A stretch of DNA of 64,000 nucleotides from UBA2185 sp964564625 (GCA_964564625.1 CAZMBE010000014.1:16154-80153), one strand, 5' to 3'; shown: positions 7,720 through 17,438, counted from the stretch's first letter. Numbers and translations are program-made. Notes: generated by a model from the letters alone, not told the origin.

Positions 7720-9294
7720 ATGATGAAAACAAAAAAAACCGCCGTTGTGTCTGCCATCGATTTCAATCCCCAGTTCCAGCGTGCCCTGGATATTATGGAG
7801 AAGACCCACAGGAACGTCTTCATTACAGGTCGGGCGGGGACGGGGAAATCCACCCTCCTCAATTATTTCTGTGACCATACGGGTAAGAAGGCCGTTATCC
7901 TCGCCCCGACGGGCGTGGCAGCGATCAATGTGGGGGGCCAGACCATTCATTCCTTCTTCGGGTTCAAGCCCGATGTGACCCTGCGGGCCATCCGTAAAAA
8001 ATATCGTGATGAAAAAAAGAATATATATAGAAAGCTGGAGGCAATCGTCATCGACGAGATCTCCATGGTGCGGGCGGATCTTTTAGACTGCGTGGATAAG
8101 TTCCTCCGCCTCAACGGGCCTGATGAAACGCTTCCCTTCGGTGGCGTCCAGATGATCTTTATCGGTGACCTCTACCAGCTTCCTCCTGTGGTGACGGGTC
8201 ACGAGAGGGAAATTTTCCGGGAACACTACACGACTCCCTACTTTTTCGGCGCGAAAGTGTTCCAGGAACTGGAATGGGAATTCATCGAACTGGAGAAGAT
8301 CTACCGCCAGAAAGACGATGAATTTATCCGCCTCCTGAATGCCATCCGCAACCGCACCGTGACCGATGATGATCTGAGCCTGTTCAATCAGCGCTTTGCT
8401 CCCAGCTTCGCCGCCCCCCCCGACGATTTTTACATTTATCTCACCACAACGAACGAAATGGCAGACCGTCTCAATGAGGAAGAGCTTGCGAAGTTGCCCG
8501 GTAGGGCCCGGTCTGTCTATGGCATCATTGAAGGTGATTTCGGGAAGGAATACCTGCCCACGGCATTGGAACTCACACTCAAGAAGGACGCCCAGATCAT
8601 GCTCCTCAATAACGATGCAGCGGGACGATGGGTGAACGGAACCGTGGGAAAAATGATGGGCATCAAGAAGGATGAAGAGGGCGAGGACGTAATCCAGGCC
8701 AGGCTGGATAACGGCAAAAAAGTGGAAATTACCCCCTACACCTGGGAGATCTTTCGTTTTTTTCTCAAAAAAGGAGAGCTTTCCTCCGAATCTGTCGGAT
8801 CATTTACCCAGTTTCCCGTGAGGCTTGCCTTTGCCGTCACGATTCATAAAAGCCAGGGGAAGACCTTTGAAAGGGCCGTCATCGACGTGGGGAAGGGCAC
8901 CTTCGCCCACGGGCAGATGTATGTAGCCCTTTCCCGCTGCACGAGCCTGGAGGGCATCGTTCTGATGAAGCCCATACGAAAGAATCACGTTCTTATGGAC
9001 TGGCAGGTATTGAAATTCCTGACGCGCTGCCAGTACGACCGGGCTGAACGGCAATTGCCCCGGGAAAAGAAAATACGGCTCCTCGAGACGGCCATCATGA
9101 AGAGACAGACCCTGGAAATTGTGTACCTGAAGGCAAAGGACGAGAAGTCCCGCCGCCTCATCAAACCCCTCGCCGTCGGCGGCATGGAGTACAATGGTCA
9201 TCCTTTTATGGGTCTGGAAGCACTGTGTATGATGCGACGGGAAAAGCGGATCTTCAACGTGGATAAGATCCTGGAAATTGGTGTTGCTACGTAA
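7720..9294 (+). CDS. PIF1-like helicase with C-terminal WYL-like domain
   Basis: 524 residues. The N-terminus is a superfamily 1B (PIF1/RecD-like) motor: Walker A GRAGTGKSTLLNYF near residue 36, APTGVAAINVGGQTIHSFF (motif Ia), VIDEISMVRADLLD (Walker B) near 110, FIGDLYQLPPVV (motif III), and the C-terminal TIHKSQGKTFERAV and YVALSRCTSLEGIVL motifs. Such enzymes unwind DNA 5' to 3' and act at G-quadruplexes and stalled forks. Residues about 460-520 (LEIVYLKAKDEKSRRLIKPL, then EALCMMRREKRIFNVDKILEI) resemble a WYL domain, a ligand or nucleic-acid sensing SH3-like fold. ATG 7723 is an alternative start. It sits next to the integrase remnant, but motif conservation suggests it is functional. Confidence 0.88.
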   Translation: MMKTKKTAVVSAIDFNPQFQRALDIMEKTHRNVFITGRAGTGKSTLLNYFCDHTGKKAVILAPTGVAAINVGGQTIHSFFGFKPDVTLRAIRKKYRDEKKNIYRKLEAIVIDEISMVRADLLDCVDKFLRLNGPDETLPFGGVQMIFIGDLYQLPPVVTGHEREIFREHYTTPYFFGAKVFQELEWEFIELEKIYRQKDDEFIRLLNAIRNRTVTDDDLSLFNQRFAPSFAAPPDDFYIYLTTTNEMADRLNEEELAKLPGRARSVYGIIEGDFGKEYLPTALELTLKKDAQIMLLNNDAAGRWVNGTVGKMMGIKKDEEGEDVIQARLDNGKKVEITPYTWEIFRFFLKKGELSSESVGSFTQFPVRLAFAVTIHKSQGKTFERAVIDVGKGTFAHGQMYVALSRCTSLEGIVLMKPIRKNHVLMDWQVLKFLTRCQYDRAERQLPREKKIRLLETAIMKRQTLEIVYLKAKDEKSRRLIKPLAVGGMEYNGHPFMGLEALCMMRREKRIFNVDKILEIGVAT

Positions 9295-9452
9295 TAACGT
9301 ATATCAATTCCATTCGGTTGCCCTTTTGTTGAGGGAAATTGGGAGGGATTTCGCAAAGGAGACCTCTGCACCCCCTCCAGAGGGGGACAATCAAATGTCG
9401 CGCCCCTTAATAACGAGGGTGAGTAAATCTATGTTCGTAGAAAAAGCATTTT

Positions 9453-10337
9453 ATGAAAAACTATCTCGTTCGGGTTATCAGCAAATCATTGAATGTCGTG
9501 GGACTGGCCTGTGTGACGACCGATCTTGTCAATGAAGCCTGCCGCCTGCACGGCACTTCCGCGACAGCCTCCGCAGCCCTGGGAAGGGCCCTCACCGGAG
9601 GGGCGTTGATGGCGGCGCTCTTGAAGGAAGGTCAGCGGCTGGCACTCAAGATGGAAGCCGATGGACCCCTCAAGAAAATTATCGTGGAGGCGGAAAGCGC
9701 CGGTACTGTCCGTGGATTTGTCGGAGTGCCTGATGTCGACGTGCCGCTCAAAGAGATGAAACTTGATGTGTCCGGTGCACTTGGTCGGGAAGGATTCCTG
9801 ACGGTCATCAAGGATTTTGGCTTGGAGAAGCCATACAGCGGCATAGTAAAACTCAGAACCGGCGGGATTGCGGAGGACATTGCCTACTATTTAACCGAAT
9901 CCGAGCAGATTCCCTCCGGTGTTGGACTTGGTGTTTTTGTGGAACCGACGGGGGTTATAAGCGCTGCCGGCGGCTTCCTGATCCAGACGCTTCCCCCGTC
10001 CGATGAAGCAATGGTGGACAAGCTGGTTACCCGACTTGAGGGCATGCCTCCGGTCACGCAGAATCTGCGTTCCGGGAAATCACCCGAAGATATGCTGGAT
10101 ATCATTTTTGAGAGGATACCCTATCACATCCTGGAAAAGAGAGAACTCGTCCTGAAGTGCACGTGCAGCAGAGAAAGAATCGAGCGTGTCCTCATTTCCC
10201 TCGGGAAAAAAGAAATCGCCGACATGATTGCCGTGCACGGTGAGGCAGATGTGGACTGCGAATTCTGCCGCACTCGATATCACTTTACCCGGGAGGAGCT
10301 TGAACAGCTCTTACAAGAAATGGGGAGTACTCATTAA
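9453..10337 (+). CDS. hslO: Redox-regulated chaperone Hsp33
   Basis: 294 residues, normal Hsp33 length. The N-terminal domain has the family pattern TATASAALGRALTGGALMAALLK and the PLKKIIVEAES region. The C-terminal zinc switch is complete: CTC (CxC) near residue 230 and CEFC (CxxC) near residue 270, which bind zinc when reduced and form disulfides on oxidation, activating holdase activity. It acts in the cytoplasm. The stop overlaps the convergent small gene by four bases. Ribosome site upstream of ATG 9453 is weak. Confidence 0.95.
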   Translation: MKNYLVRVISKSLNVVGLACVTTDLVNEACRLHGTSATASAALGRALTGGALMAALLKEGQRLALKMEADGPLKKIIVEAESAGTVRGFVGVPDVDVPLKEMKLDVSGALGREGFLTVIKDFGLEKPYSGIVKLRTGGIAEDIAYYLTESEQIPSGVGLGVFVEPTGVISAAGGFLIQTLPPSDEAMVDKLVTRLEGMPPVTQNLRSGKSPEDMLDIIFERIPYHILEKRELVLKCTCSRERIERVLISLGKKEIADMIAVHGEADVDCEFCRTRYHFTREELEQLLQEMGSTH

Positions 10338-10609
10338 GTGCGGATGGACCAGGCGTTGAAAAGGGTGAGATACCGGAGGAGAAAGACCTCCCCGTCGGTT
10401 GTCTTTACCTTGAAGTAGTCTATTTCCGGCCTGGTCGGATCGATGCCTTCCTCGTACCAGCGGTCGATAATCTCCGCCACTTCCCGCCGTTGCCCCTGAT
10501 AGGTAAAGGCGAAAGGACGCTCGTTGGCCTTGTAGCCGCTGTAGCATTCGACCTCTATGCGCTCGTAGGGGGCTGGCTTGATATCCCGTGATTTTCCTTT
10601 CACCATCAT
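10334..10609 (-). CDS. DUF6504-like small protein
   Basis: 91 residues. The core IEVECYSGYKANERPFAF followed by REVAEIIDRWYEEG and DYFKVKTTDGEVFLLRY matches small proteins of the DUF6504 type, often seen near DNA-repair genes. Function unknown. It converges with hslO and overlaps its stop by four bases. I am fairly sure of the family from the SGYKANERP signature but not of any role. Confidence 0.7.
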   Translation of the reverse strand: MMVKGKSRDIKPAPYERIEVECYSGYKANERPFAFTYQGQRREVAEIIDRWYEEGIDPTRPEIDYFKVKTTDGEVFLLRYLTLFNAWSIRT

Positions 10610-10659
10610 GCAATTATACTATATGCTGAAGGGGTGATTGTCCAGGGGCAAAAGGAGAG

Positions 10660-10892
10660 ACTGTTGAAAAACGCGCGCCTCGCATCTGAACACCCCGTAT
10701 CAGGTACGGGACAAGCTTGTGAGCACTCTCTGAAAAACTGCACCTCGTGTCATTGTGAGGAGCGAAGCGACGTGACAATCTTATTACTTATCTAGAGCTT
10801 ACAAGATTTCTCCCTTCGATTGAAATGACAAAACGGGAATTTTTCATCACCTTCAAAAGAGATCATGACATTTTCATGTTGATGGTCATCAT
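10660..10892. repeat. Non-coding spacer built of dispersed repeat sequence
   Basis: Contains a small hairpin CCCGTA-TCAGG-TACGGG (10694-10710), a GTCATTGTGAGGAGCGAAGC-type segment (10749 onward), and a TTTCTCCCTTCGATTGAAATGACA segment. These are typical of the short palindromic dispersed repeats found in many Desulfobacterota genomes. No gene seen. Confidence 0.55.
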
Positions 10893-11684
10893 ATGGGAAC
10901 GAAAAGCATAGTACACGGTGACGGGACAGCAAAGACTCAATACGATCCTGTGAAAAGAGCGGAGGAGACGGCAATTATCGTCTGCAGGGGCGACATGAGA
11001 CGATACTACCGCTTTCGGCCGGCCCGGTTTTACGGCGGCATCGCCACGGCGGACTGTGTGGGATGCTGCCTGCGCTGCCTGTTCTGCTGGTCCTGGCACC
11101 AGGTAGTGCGTTCCGAACAATATGGCCAGTTCTACTCCCCCCGGGAGGTTGCCGGGAGGATCATGAGTATCGTCCAGAAAAACAAATTTCGCCGGGTGAG
11201 AATCAGCGGGAACGAACCGACGCTCGCACGGGAGCACCTGCTGAAAGTCCTTGAACTTATCCCGAAAGACCTTCTCTTTATCCTCGAAACCAATGGAATT
11301 CTCATCGGAAATGACCGGACATATGCAGACGACCTTGCCGCATTTGGAAATGTCCACGTGCGTGTCAGTATCAAAGGCTGTACTGGGGAGGAATTTACCG
11401 CCTTGACCGGTGCGGAGGCGAAGGGTTTCGATCTCCAGATCAAAGCCCTGGAGAATCTCCACCTCGCAGATGTGAGCGCGAATCCCGCGGTGATGGTGAG
11501 CTTTTCCTCGAAGGAAAGCATCATGTCGCTTTGTTCCCGGCTCGGCGCAATCAACCGGGCGTTCCGCAATATCGAGACCGAGGAACTGGTGCTATACGGC
11601 GATGTGGAAGAGCGGTTAAGAAGAGCCCGCCTCGCCTACAAGGCCGCTTTTGCGCCGTCGTGCATCCCGCCCGAACAGGTGTGA
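10893..11684 (+). CDS. Radical SAM protein
   Basis: 263 residues. CCLRCLFCWSW near residue 58 supplies the CxxxCxxC motif that binds the [4Fe-4S] cluster and S-adenosylmethionine. RVRISGNEPTLAREHLLKVL is the GGE-type SAM-binding strand (here SGNEP), and FILETNGILIG follows as in pyruvate-formate-lyase-activase-like and related radical SAM proteins. The substrate is not evident. The N-terminal 35 residues are low in conservation signals, so the true start may be downstream. It is convergent with the next gene. Confidence 0.85.
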   Translation: MGTKSIVHGDGTAKTQYDPVKRAEETAIIVCRGDMRRYYRFRPARFYGGIATADCVGCCLRCLFCWSWHQVVRSEQYGQFYSPREVAGRIMSIVQKNKFRRVRISGNEPTLAREHLLKVLELIPKDLLFILETNGILIGNDRTYADDLAAFGNVHVRVSIKGCTGEEFTALTGAEAKGFDLQIKALENLHLADVSANPAVMVSFSSKESIMSLCSRLGAINRAFRNIETEELVLYGDVEERLRRARLAYKAAFAPSCIPPEQV

Positions 11685-11693
11685 ACCCCTTAT

Positions 11694-11951
11694 TTATTCC
11701 GCTGGTTCTTCAGGGAGACGCTTCAGATTCTTCAAATAGCGCTGGAGATTGAATTCTTGCTTGTGCTTTAATGCGTGGTAGACCTCCACGCAGACAGCCT
11801 GGGCAATATAGATCTTGGCATTATCCTCTGATATACCTCCAGAAATCAGCCTTTTTAGTGTCTCTCTTGTTTCCGGTGGGTCGTTTGCTTCAAGTTGATT
11901 GTCGACCACTTCGAGAAATGCCCGTTTCAGATGTGGGTTTGGTTTTTTCAT
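11694..11951 (-). CDS. Hypothetical protein, helical
   Basis: 85 residues from ATG 11949-11951 (MKKPNPHLKRAFLEVVDNQL). Predicted mostly alpha-helical and charged, ending LKRLPEEPAE. It resembles small proteins of unknown function in Desulfobacterota, but I cannot name a family with certainty. An upstream start at 11987 is open but less likely. A ribosome site (AAGGGGAAT) directly precedes ATG 11951. Confidence 0.65.
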   Translation of the reverse strand: MKKPNPHLKRAFLEVVDNQLEANDPPETRETLKRLISGGISEDNAKIYIAQAVCVEVYHALKHKQEFNLQRYLKNLKRLPEEPAE

Positions 11952-12031
11952 ATTCCCCTTCTTCTTTGTAAATACCAAGGTGGTCACATTTTCATAATTT
12001 TAGAAAAGCCGAACGCACTGTATTTTTCGCG

Positions 12032-12940
12032 TCACGGATGTTTCAGAAAATCAAGGACCTTTTTATTTACTACATCCGCCTGCACAAATGTTAAGTCATG
12101 ACCGGCGCCAGGAATGATTTCTGCTTTTATCCGGGGCGCCGCCTTATTGAGGCGCTGTATGGCTTTCCGGGCGGAATAGAGTTTTTCGTTCTCTCCGACT
12201 AAATAAAGGACAGGTATGGAGATGCTCTGTAATACTTTATCTTTTAAGACCTTCGGATACACCATGAGTTTTGGCTTAAAGCACCGCATCGCCAGGAACG
12301 CTTCGTCTGCCATTTCTTCCGCCATCATCCGGCCGGCTTCATCTTTGCGCACCAAATCCTCTGCCAGCCAGTACATAAAATTTCTGGCAAAGGCGCGGTG
12401 AGGCAAAAAACCAACTACGGCACGCATAAACCATACCGGTCGCAGGGGTAATACGGTAAACGCAGGGGCCAGGAGGACAATTTTATCGAGACGCTTGGGG
12501 AAGCGGAGCGCGTAATGGCAGGTCAGCCATCCACCGTACGACAGGCCCATAAGGTTGATAGCGTTTCCCAGTTCAAGAGCGCGAAACAACTCGTCGAGCC
12601 AGTGGGTAAAATCATCCGGGCTTTTGATTGGGCGCGTATATACACTGCGCCCATAGTCATAAATATTGTCTACCGCGTAGGTCGTAAAAAATCCCGATAA
12701 CGCTTCAATATTTGGTATCCACTGCAGTGAATTGCCGCTGCTTCCATGCATGAGCACCAGCGGCGGAGCGCCGGCCGGCCCGCTAATCCGCACGAATGTA
12801 TGACCGTATGAAGTATCTACCATCCTGGTTTCCGATGGGACCGGCCACTTCTGCGACCTCATATCATACAATCGGAGATACTGCTCTCGCGCTTTCGCTG
12901 ATCGGAAAGGATGATATGGCGTCACTTCCATGAACACCAT
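12032..12940 (-). CDS. Alpha/beta hydrolase
   Basis: 302 residues. The alpha/beta-hydrolase fold shows LVLMHGSSGNSLQW (oxyanion HG motif), the nucleophile elbow GLSYGGW near residue 146, an acid-region strand ISIPVLYLVGENEKLY, and the catalytic His in GAGHDLTFVQ near residue 285. It is related to 2-hydroxymuconate-semialdehyde hydrolase/MhpC-like esterases. The substrate is unknown. No signal peptide, so cytoplasmic. Confidence 0.88.
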   Translation of the reverse strand: MVFMEVTPYHPFRSAKAREQYLRLYDMRSQKWPVPSETRMVDTSYGHTFVRISGPAGAPPLVLMHGSSGNSLQWIPNIEALSGFFTTYAVDNIYDYGRSVYTRPIKSPDDFTHWLDELFRALELGNAINLMGLSYGGWLTCHYALRFPKRLDKIVLLAPAFTVLPLRPVWFMRAVVGFLPHRAFARNFMYWLAEDLVRKDEAGRMMAEEMADEAFLAMRCFKPKLMVYPKVLKDKVLQSISIPVLYLVGENEKLYSARKAIQRLNKAAPRIKAEIIPGAGHDLTFVQADVVNKKVLDFLKHP

Positions 12941-13027
12941 CCTTTCATAGGCAATGACTCCTCAGTAGTATCTCTGTGAGAACAGTGCATACTGTGGCTC
13001 TTATGACCATGGCTGCAAAACAGATCA

Positions 13028-13267
13028 TCAGCCCGGCATACACAAGGATCGGTATGGCGCATGACGGGCATTGCTCCGGCGAAATATCAGGTGGCTGGTA
13101 TAGCTGAGGAGTCCCGCAATCCCAACTGCTGCTGAAGTGATAGCACTGAACGCGGCTTTGAGATTGTTATCGGGCAGTCTGCCGCAGCCGAAGAAGAGGC
13201 CTTCGATGCCGATGACACGTGCTATCACAGCGCGTCTATCCGTGCGGTATGGCGAATCCTGAAACAC
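13028..13267 (-). CDS. Doubtful small ORF downstream of glucan phosphorylase
   Basis: 79 codons beginning right at the end of the phosphorylase gene. It contains a hydrophobic stretch (AAFSAITSAAVGIAGLLSYTSHL) that could be one membrane segment. No family recognised and the ends look like random sequence (RRSNARHAPYRSLCMPG). It may be the remains of a membrane protein. The rest of 12941-13268 holds no other candidate. Confidence 0.25.
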   Translation of the reverse strand: MFQDSPYRTDRRAVIARVIGIEGLFFGCGRLPDNNLKAAFSAITSAAVGIAGLLSYTSHLIFRRSNARHAPYRSLCMPG

Positions 13268-13268
13268 T

Positions 13269-15407
13269 CTATCCTATGTCAGTTGAGGTGGCGCTGGCCG
13301 CAGGCAGATAAGCTCGCTCGGCGTAATCTTTCACCATACGATCCGCGCTAAAACGCCAGCCGAGATTCTGGATCGCATGCTTCATCCTCTTCACCCAGTG
13401 ATGAGGAATACCGCCTGCATCCCTCTCGTAGTAGAGTGGGATCACTTCTTTCTCAAGTGTTTCATAAAGGTATTCGGCGTCCCTCTGGTATTGTACAGCC
13501 TGATCGTTGTGCATACCGCCGTGACCGATAGCAAAACCACTCTTGCCGTCGTATGCTTCATTCCACCAGCCGTCGAGAACCGAAAGGTTCAAACCCCCGT
13601 TAAGAAGCACCTTCTGACCGCTCGTGCCGCACGCCTCCAGGGGACGTCGCGGAGTGTTCAGCCACACATCGACCCCCTGAACAAGATGGCGGGCCACGTT
13701 ATAATCGTAGTTTTCGACGAACACTACTCTCATCCTGTAGGAGCGGTTGTAGCTGTACTGGGCAATTCTCTGCAGTAATCGCTTGCCATCGTCGTCACGT
13801 GGGTGGGCCTTCCCGGCAAACACGATCTGGATAGGTCGTTGCGGGTCTTCAATTAATTTCGCCAGGCGCTCGGGTTGAGATAAAATCAGGTCTCCCCGCT
13901 TATACGTTGCAAACCTCCTGGCGCAACCGATGGTGAGCACATCCGGTTCGAGAATCTGATCAATCTGTTTGATCGTTTCGCGATGGCCCAGTCGTTCTGA
14001 CTGCAACTGCAAGCGCCGGCGGACAAAGCGTATGAGACGCATCTTCAGACTCTGATGTGTCTCCCACAACTCTCCGTCATCGATCTCGGCGACTTTTTCC
14101 CAGAAATCAGGGTACGCCATTCGTGTCGGCCAATCCTGGCCAAGACGGGTTCCAAACAATTGGTACATTTGGGGAGCCAGCCATGACAGCACGTGCACCC
14201 CATTGGTAATATGGCCGATAGGAACATCTGCCTCGGGCCGTGTCGGCCACAGGGAATTCCACATGAGGCGACTGACCGTTCCGTGAATTGCCGAGACGCC
14301 GTTCGCCCTGCGTGAGGTCTTCAAAGCCAGGACAGTCATGCAAAAGGGTTCTGAACTGTCACGTGGATTGACGCGTCCCAGGGCCATAAAATCATCGTGA
14401 GACATCCCCATTTTTTCCCGGAAGGCGCCTAAATGCTCTTCGACCAGATCCGGAGAGAATCGATCGTGACCGGCGGCAACAGGGGTATGCGTCGTGAAAA
14501 CGGTGTACAGAGACACGCGTCGATGTGCGCGATGAAACGGGATCTGGTCGTACTCCATGATCCGCCGGATCTCTTCGAGGATCGCAAAGGCGCTGTGCCC
14601 CTCGTTTAAATGCAGCACTCCGGCGGAAATGTTCAGCGCTTGCAGGATGCGTGCACCGCCAATACCCAGCAGTAGTTCTTGCCGAATGCGTATTCTATTG
14701 TCGCCGCCGTAAAGCCGGGAAGTCAATTCACGATCTTCGGTTGAGTTGCCTTCGACATTGGAATCGAGAAGCAGCAGACGAACACGCCCCACCTGGACCT
14801 GCCAGACCCCGGCCATAAGGAAGCCGTTCCGGGTATCAATTCGTATAATCAAGGGTTGTCCACTCGAATCCATAACTTTTTGAAACGGCAACTTGTTGAT
14901 ATCGAGGTTGACGTAATGTTCTTCCTGCCATCCTTCTTTATTCAGACGCTGACTGAAATAACCCTGCTGGTAGAGAAGCCCGATTCCAATTAAAGGAATT
15001 CCCAGGTCGGAGGCGCTTTTTAGATGGTCGCCTGACAGAATGCCTAATCCGCCGGAGTAAATCGGCAACGATTCGTGCAGGCCGAACTCAGCGGAAAAGT
15101 AGATTACCGGCCGTTTGTTTAAATTGCCGCAGTGTGTGCCTCCCCATGTCCTGCCCTTTTCAACATACTCATTCAGCCGCCGGAAGGCATAGTTTATTCT
15201 GCTGTGGAGCACCAGCGCAGAGGCTCGTTCCTCGATTTGTTCCGGAGTGATCTGGCTCAGAAACTCAATAGGGTTATGGTCAACCTGGCGCCAGAGCTGT
15301 GGATGCAAGTCACTGAAAAGGCCTATTACCTCTGGATGCCAAGTCCACCAGAGATTCTGAGCCAGTGCAAGCAGACGTTCATGTAAACGGATTTCCGATG
15401 CTGCCAT
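13269..15407 (-). CDS. glgP: Alpha-glucan (glycogen/maltodextrin) phosphorylase
   Basis: 712 residues. Phosphorylases of the DUF3417 type release glucose-1-phosphate from alpha-1,4-glucans. The N-terminus ALAQNLWWTWHPEVIGLF is the DUF3417 signature, FSAEFGLHESLPIYSGGLGILSGDHLK is the glucan-site region, and EACGTSGQKVLLNGGLNLSVLDGWW contains the Lys that binds pyridoxal phosphate. Length is shorter than the roughly 850-residue relatives, mainly at the C-terminus. It is preceded by a LapA-like gene 13 bases away on the same strand. Cytoplasmic storage-polysaccharide turnover is implied; a CBM48 protein at 57.2 kb may act on related polymers. Confidence 0.92.
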   Translation of the reverse strand: MAASEIRLHERLLALAQNLWWTWHPEVIGLFSDLHPQLWRQVDHNPIEFLSQITPEQIEERASALVLHSRINYAFRRLNEYVEKGRTWGGTHCGNLNKRPVIYFSAEFGLHESLPIYSGGLGILSGDHLKSASDLGIPLIGIGLLYQQGYFSQRLNKEGWQEEHYVNLDINKLPFQKVMDSSGQPLIIRIDTRNGFLMAGVWQVQVGRVRLLLLDSNVEGNSTEDRELTSRLYGGDNRIRIRQELLLGIGGARILQALNISAGVLHLNEGHSAFAILEEIRRIMEYDQIPFHRAHRRVSLYTVFTTHTPVAAGHDRFSPDLVEEHLGAFREKMGMSHDDFMALGRVNPRDSSEPFCMTVLALKTSRRANGVSAIHGTVSRLMWNSLWPTRPEADVPIGHITNGVHVLSWLAPQMYQLFGTRLGQDWPTRMAYPDFWEKVAEIDDGELWETHQSLKMRLIRFVRRRLQLQSERLGHRETIKQIDQILEPDVLTIGCARRFATYKRGDLILSQPERLAKLIEDPQRPIQIVFAGKAHPRDDDGKRLLQRIAQYSYNRSYRMRVVFVENYDYNVARHLVQGVDVWLNTPRRPLEACGTSGQKVLLNGGLNLSVLDGWWNEAYDGKSGFAIGHGGMHNDQAVQYQRDAEYLYETLEKEVIPLYYERDAGGIPHHWVKRMKHAIQNLGWRFSADRMVKDYAERAYLPAASATSTDIG

Positions 15408-15419
15408 GAGTAAGCCTCC

Positions 15420-15662
15420 TTATTGCAATTGTTTAGGGTATTCAGTATCAAGGGATTCAGTCTTCTTTTTTTGATAAGACAAATAGCTATGTAAGAACCA
15501 GCCAACAGTAAATCCGATAACAAGCGTAAAAAATATCAGGAGCGCCCGGGACATGGAGATGCTCCATAAAAGAAACGTCACCTCAACTGCGGCGACGTTT
15601 TGTGTAAGGAATATAACGGCAAGGCTGACAAGGATAATAAGCAGTATTAATTTAAAATTCAT
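15420..15662 (-). CDS. LapA-family (DUF1049) inner-membrane protein
   Basis: 80 residues with two membrane helices: ILLIILVSLAVIFLTQNV and RALLIFFTLVIGFTVGWFLHSYL, linked by AAVEVTFLLWSISM. The pattern TQN...V.F.LW..S.S....F..GF..GW matches the lipopolysaccharide assembly protein A domain, which in E. coli works with LapB to control LpxC. It is followed by the phosphorylase gene with a short gap. No lapB gene is visible. Confidence 0.85.
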   Translation of the reverse strand: MNFKLILLIILVSLAVIFLTQNVAAVEVTFLLWSISMSRALLIFFTLVIGFTVGWFLHSYLSYQKKKTESLDTEYPKQLQ

Positions 15663-15920
15663 CTATCCACCTCCCGTTAGATGATGGGCTACATAGTGCA
15701 CCGTCTTCCATGGTATGGTTAGGGTTTCTCTATGTATTCATATCAACGATTTAATTGGCAATTAATGGTAACTATGCACGGTATCTCATGTATTGTCAAT
15801 TGATTAATAATAGAGAAGCTTGTCAAAAATTATACATGAGATCAAAAATACTTTACAATTATGATGAAAGAGGATAATTTTACACCCGCCTCGCGGCGGC
15901 AAATCCGGAAGGGACATCTA

Positions 15921-17438
15921 GTGATACAGAAGACTGGTTTCGACAACGAAAAATATATCCGGGAACAGACGGCGGAGATTCTGGAGAGAGTCCGGCGATT
16001 CGACAACAAGCTCTACCTGGAGTTCGGCGGGAAACTTCTCTATGACTATCATGCGGCAAGGGTGTTGCCCGGCTATGATCCCAACGTCAAGATGAGGCTT
16101 ATCCGTGAGCTGAAGGATAAGGCGGATATCCTGCTTTGCATCTATGCGGGAGATATTGAGAGAAAGAAAATCAGGGCAGACTTCGGCATTACCTACGACT
16201 CCGATGCCCTCAAGCTCATTGATGATCTCAGAACCTGGGATATTGAAGTGCTGGGTGTCGTAATTACGCGCTTTGATAATCAGCCGTCGGCTACCCTTTT
16301 CAAAAACAAGCTGGAAAGAAGGAATATCCGGGTCTTTACTCACCGCTACACCAAGGGGTATCCCACCGATGTGGAATTAATTGTCAGTGATGAAGGGTAT
16401 GGAGCGAATGAATATATCCGGACAGACAAACCTCTTGTCATCGTTACCGGTCCCGGTCCCGGCAGCGGAAAGCTGGCTACGTGCCTGTCTCAGCTCTATC
16501 ATGACTACAGAAGGAATATAAAATCCGGGTACGCCAAGTTTGAGACCTTTCCCATCTGGAATCTGCCGCTAAAGCACCCCGTGAATGTGGCTTATGAAGC
16601 CGCCACGGCGGATATCAGGGACTTTAACCTGATCGATCCCTTTCATATTGAGGCCTACGGCAAGATGGCGGTGAACTATAACCGGGACGCGGAGGTGTTC
16701 CCCGTTCTCAGGAGAATCCTGGAGAAGATCACAGGGGGCGAGTCTTTTTACCGATCTCCCACTGATATGGGAGTGAACCGTGCCGGGTATGCCATTACCG
16801 ATGATGAAGTTACGAGGGAGGCCTCCAAGCAGGAGATAATTCGGCGGTATTTCAGATACCGCTGTGAATATGCGATGGGTTTTGCAGACAGGGAGACAGT
16901 TCAGAGGGTCGAGCTTTTCATCAGGGATTTCAATCTGAAGCCGGAGGATCGTAAAGTTGTGAAACCGGCGCGTGACGCTGCTCTGGATGCCCAAAGGCAG
17001 AACAAGGGAAATGAAGGCATCTTTTGCGGTGCAGCCATCGAGCTCGCGGACGGGACCATCGTTATCGGCAACAACTCGCCTCTCATGCATGCAGCATCAA
17101 GCGTGATTATTCATGCCATCAAGCGGCTGGCGGGCATTCCCGGCAAGATCAAGCTGCTGCCGCCCTTTATTACGGAATCGGTGAAAAATCTGAAGACGGA
17201 GATCCTGAACGAAAAATCCGTCAGCCTTTCCATGGAAGAAGCCCTCATCGCCCTCAGCATCAGCGCGACAACGAATACGGCCGCGCAATTAGCTATTGAA
17301 AAATTACAAGAGTTGCGGAACTGCGAAATCCACATGACCCACATCCCCACACCGGGCGACGAAGCCGGCTTGAGGCGTCTAGGCGTAAACCTGACAAGTG
17401 ATCCTAATTTTTCATCGAAGGATCTCTTCATTACCTGA
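15921..17438 (+). CDS. DUF1846 family protein
   Basis: About 505 residues. GFDNEKYIREQTAEILERV and NKLYLEFGGKLLYDYHAARVLPGYDPNVK are the hallmark N-terminus of DUF1846, followed by TGPGPGSGKLATCLSQLYHDY, a P-loop-like segment, and IIGNNSPLMHAASS-type sequence near the end. The function is unknown; structures show a large multidomain fold. GTG 15921 gives the usual N-terminus and has GGAAGGGA ahead of it; the frame is open to ATG 15861. It stands alone on the plus strand between two minus-strand genes. Confidence 0.88.
   Translation: MIQKTGFDNEKYIREQTAEILERVRRFDNKLYLEFGGKLLYDYHAARVLPGYDPNVKMRLIRELKDKADILLCIYAGDIERKKIRADFGITYDSDALKLIDDLRTWDIEVLGVVITRFDNQPSATLFKNKLERRNIRVFTHRYTKGYPTDVELIVSDEGYGANEYIRTDKPLVIVTGPGPGSGKLATCLSQLYHDYRRNIKSGYAKFETFPIWNLPLKHPVNVAYEAATADIRDFNLIDPFHIEAYGKMAVNYNRDAEVFPVLRRILEKITGGESFYRSPTDMGVNRAGYAITDDEVTREASKQEIIRRYFRYRCEYAMGFADRETVQRVELFIRDFNLKPEDRKVVKPARDAALDAQRQNKGNEGIFCGAAIELADGTIVIGNNSPLMHAASSVIIHAIKRLAGIPGKIKLLPPFITESVKNLKTEILNEKSVSLSMEEALIALSISATTNTAAQLAIEKLQELRNCEIHMTHIPTPGDEAGLRRLGVNLTSDPNFSSKDLFIT

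Noticed and set aside
10660..10892. Possible RNA gene or CRISPR in the repeat-rich spacer
   Set aside because: Repeats are single palindromes, not regularly spaced direct repeats, and no tRNA-like cloverleaf was seen.
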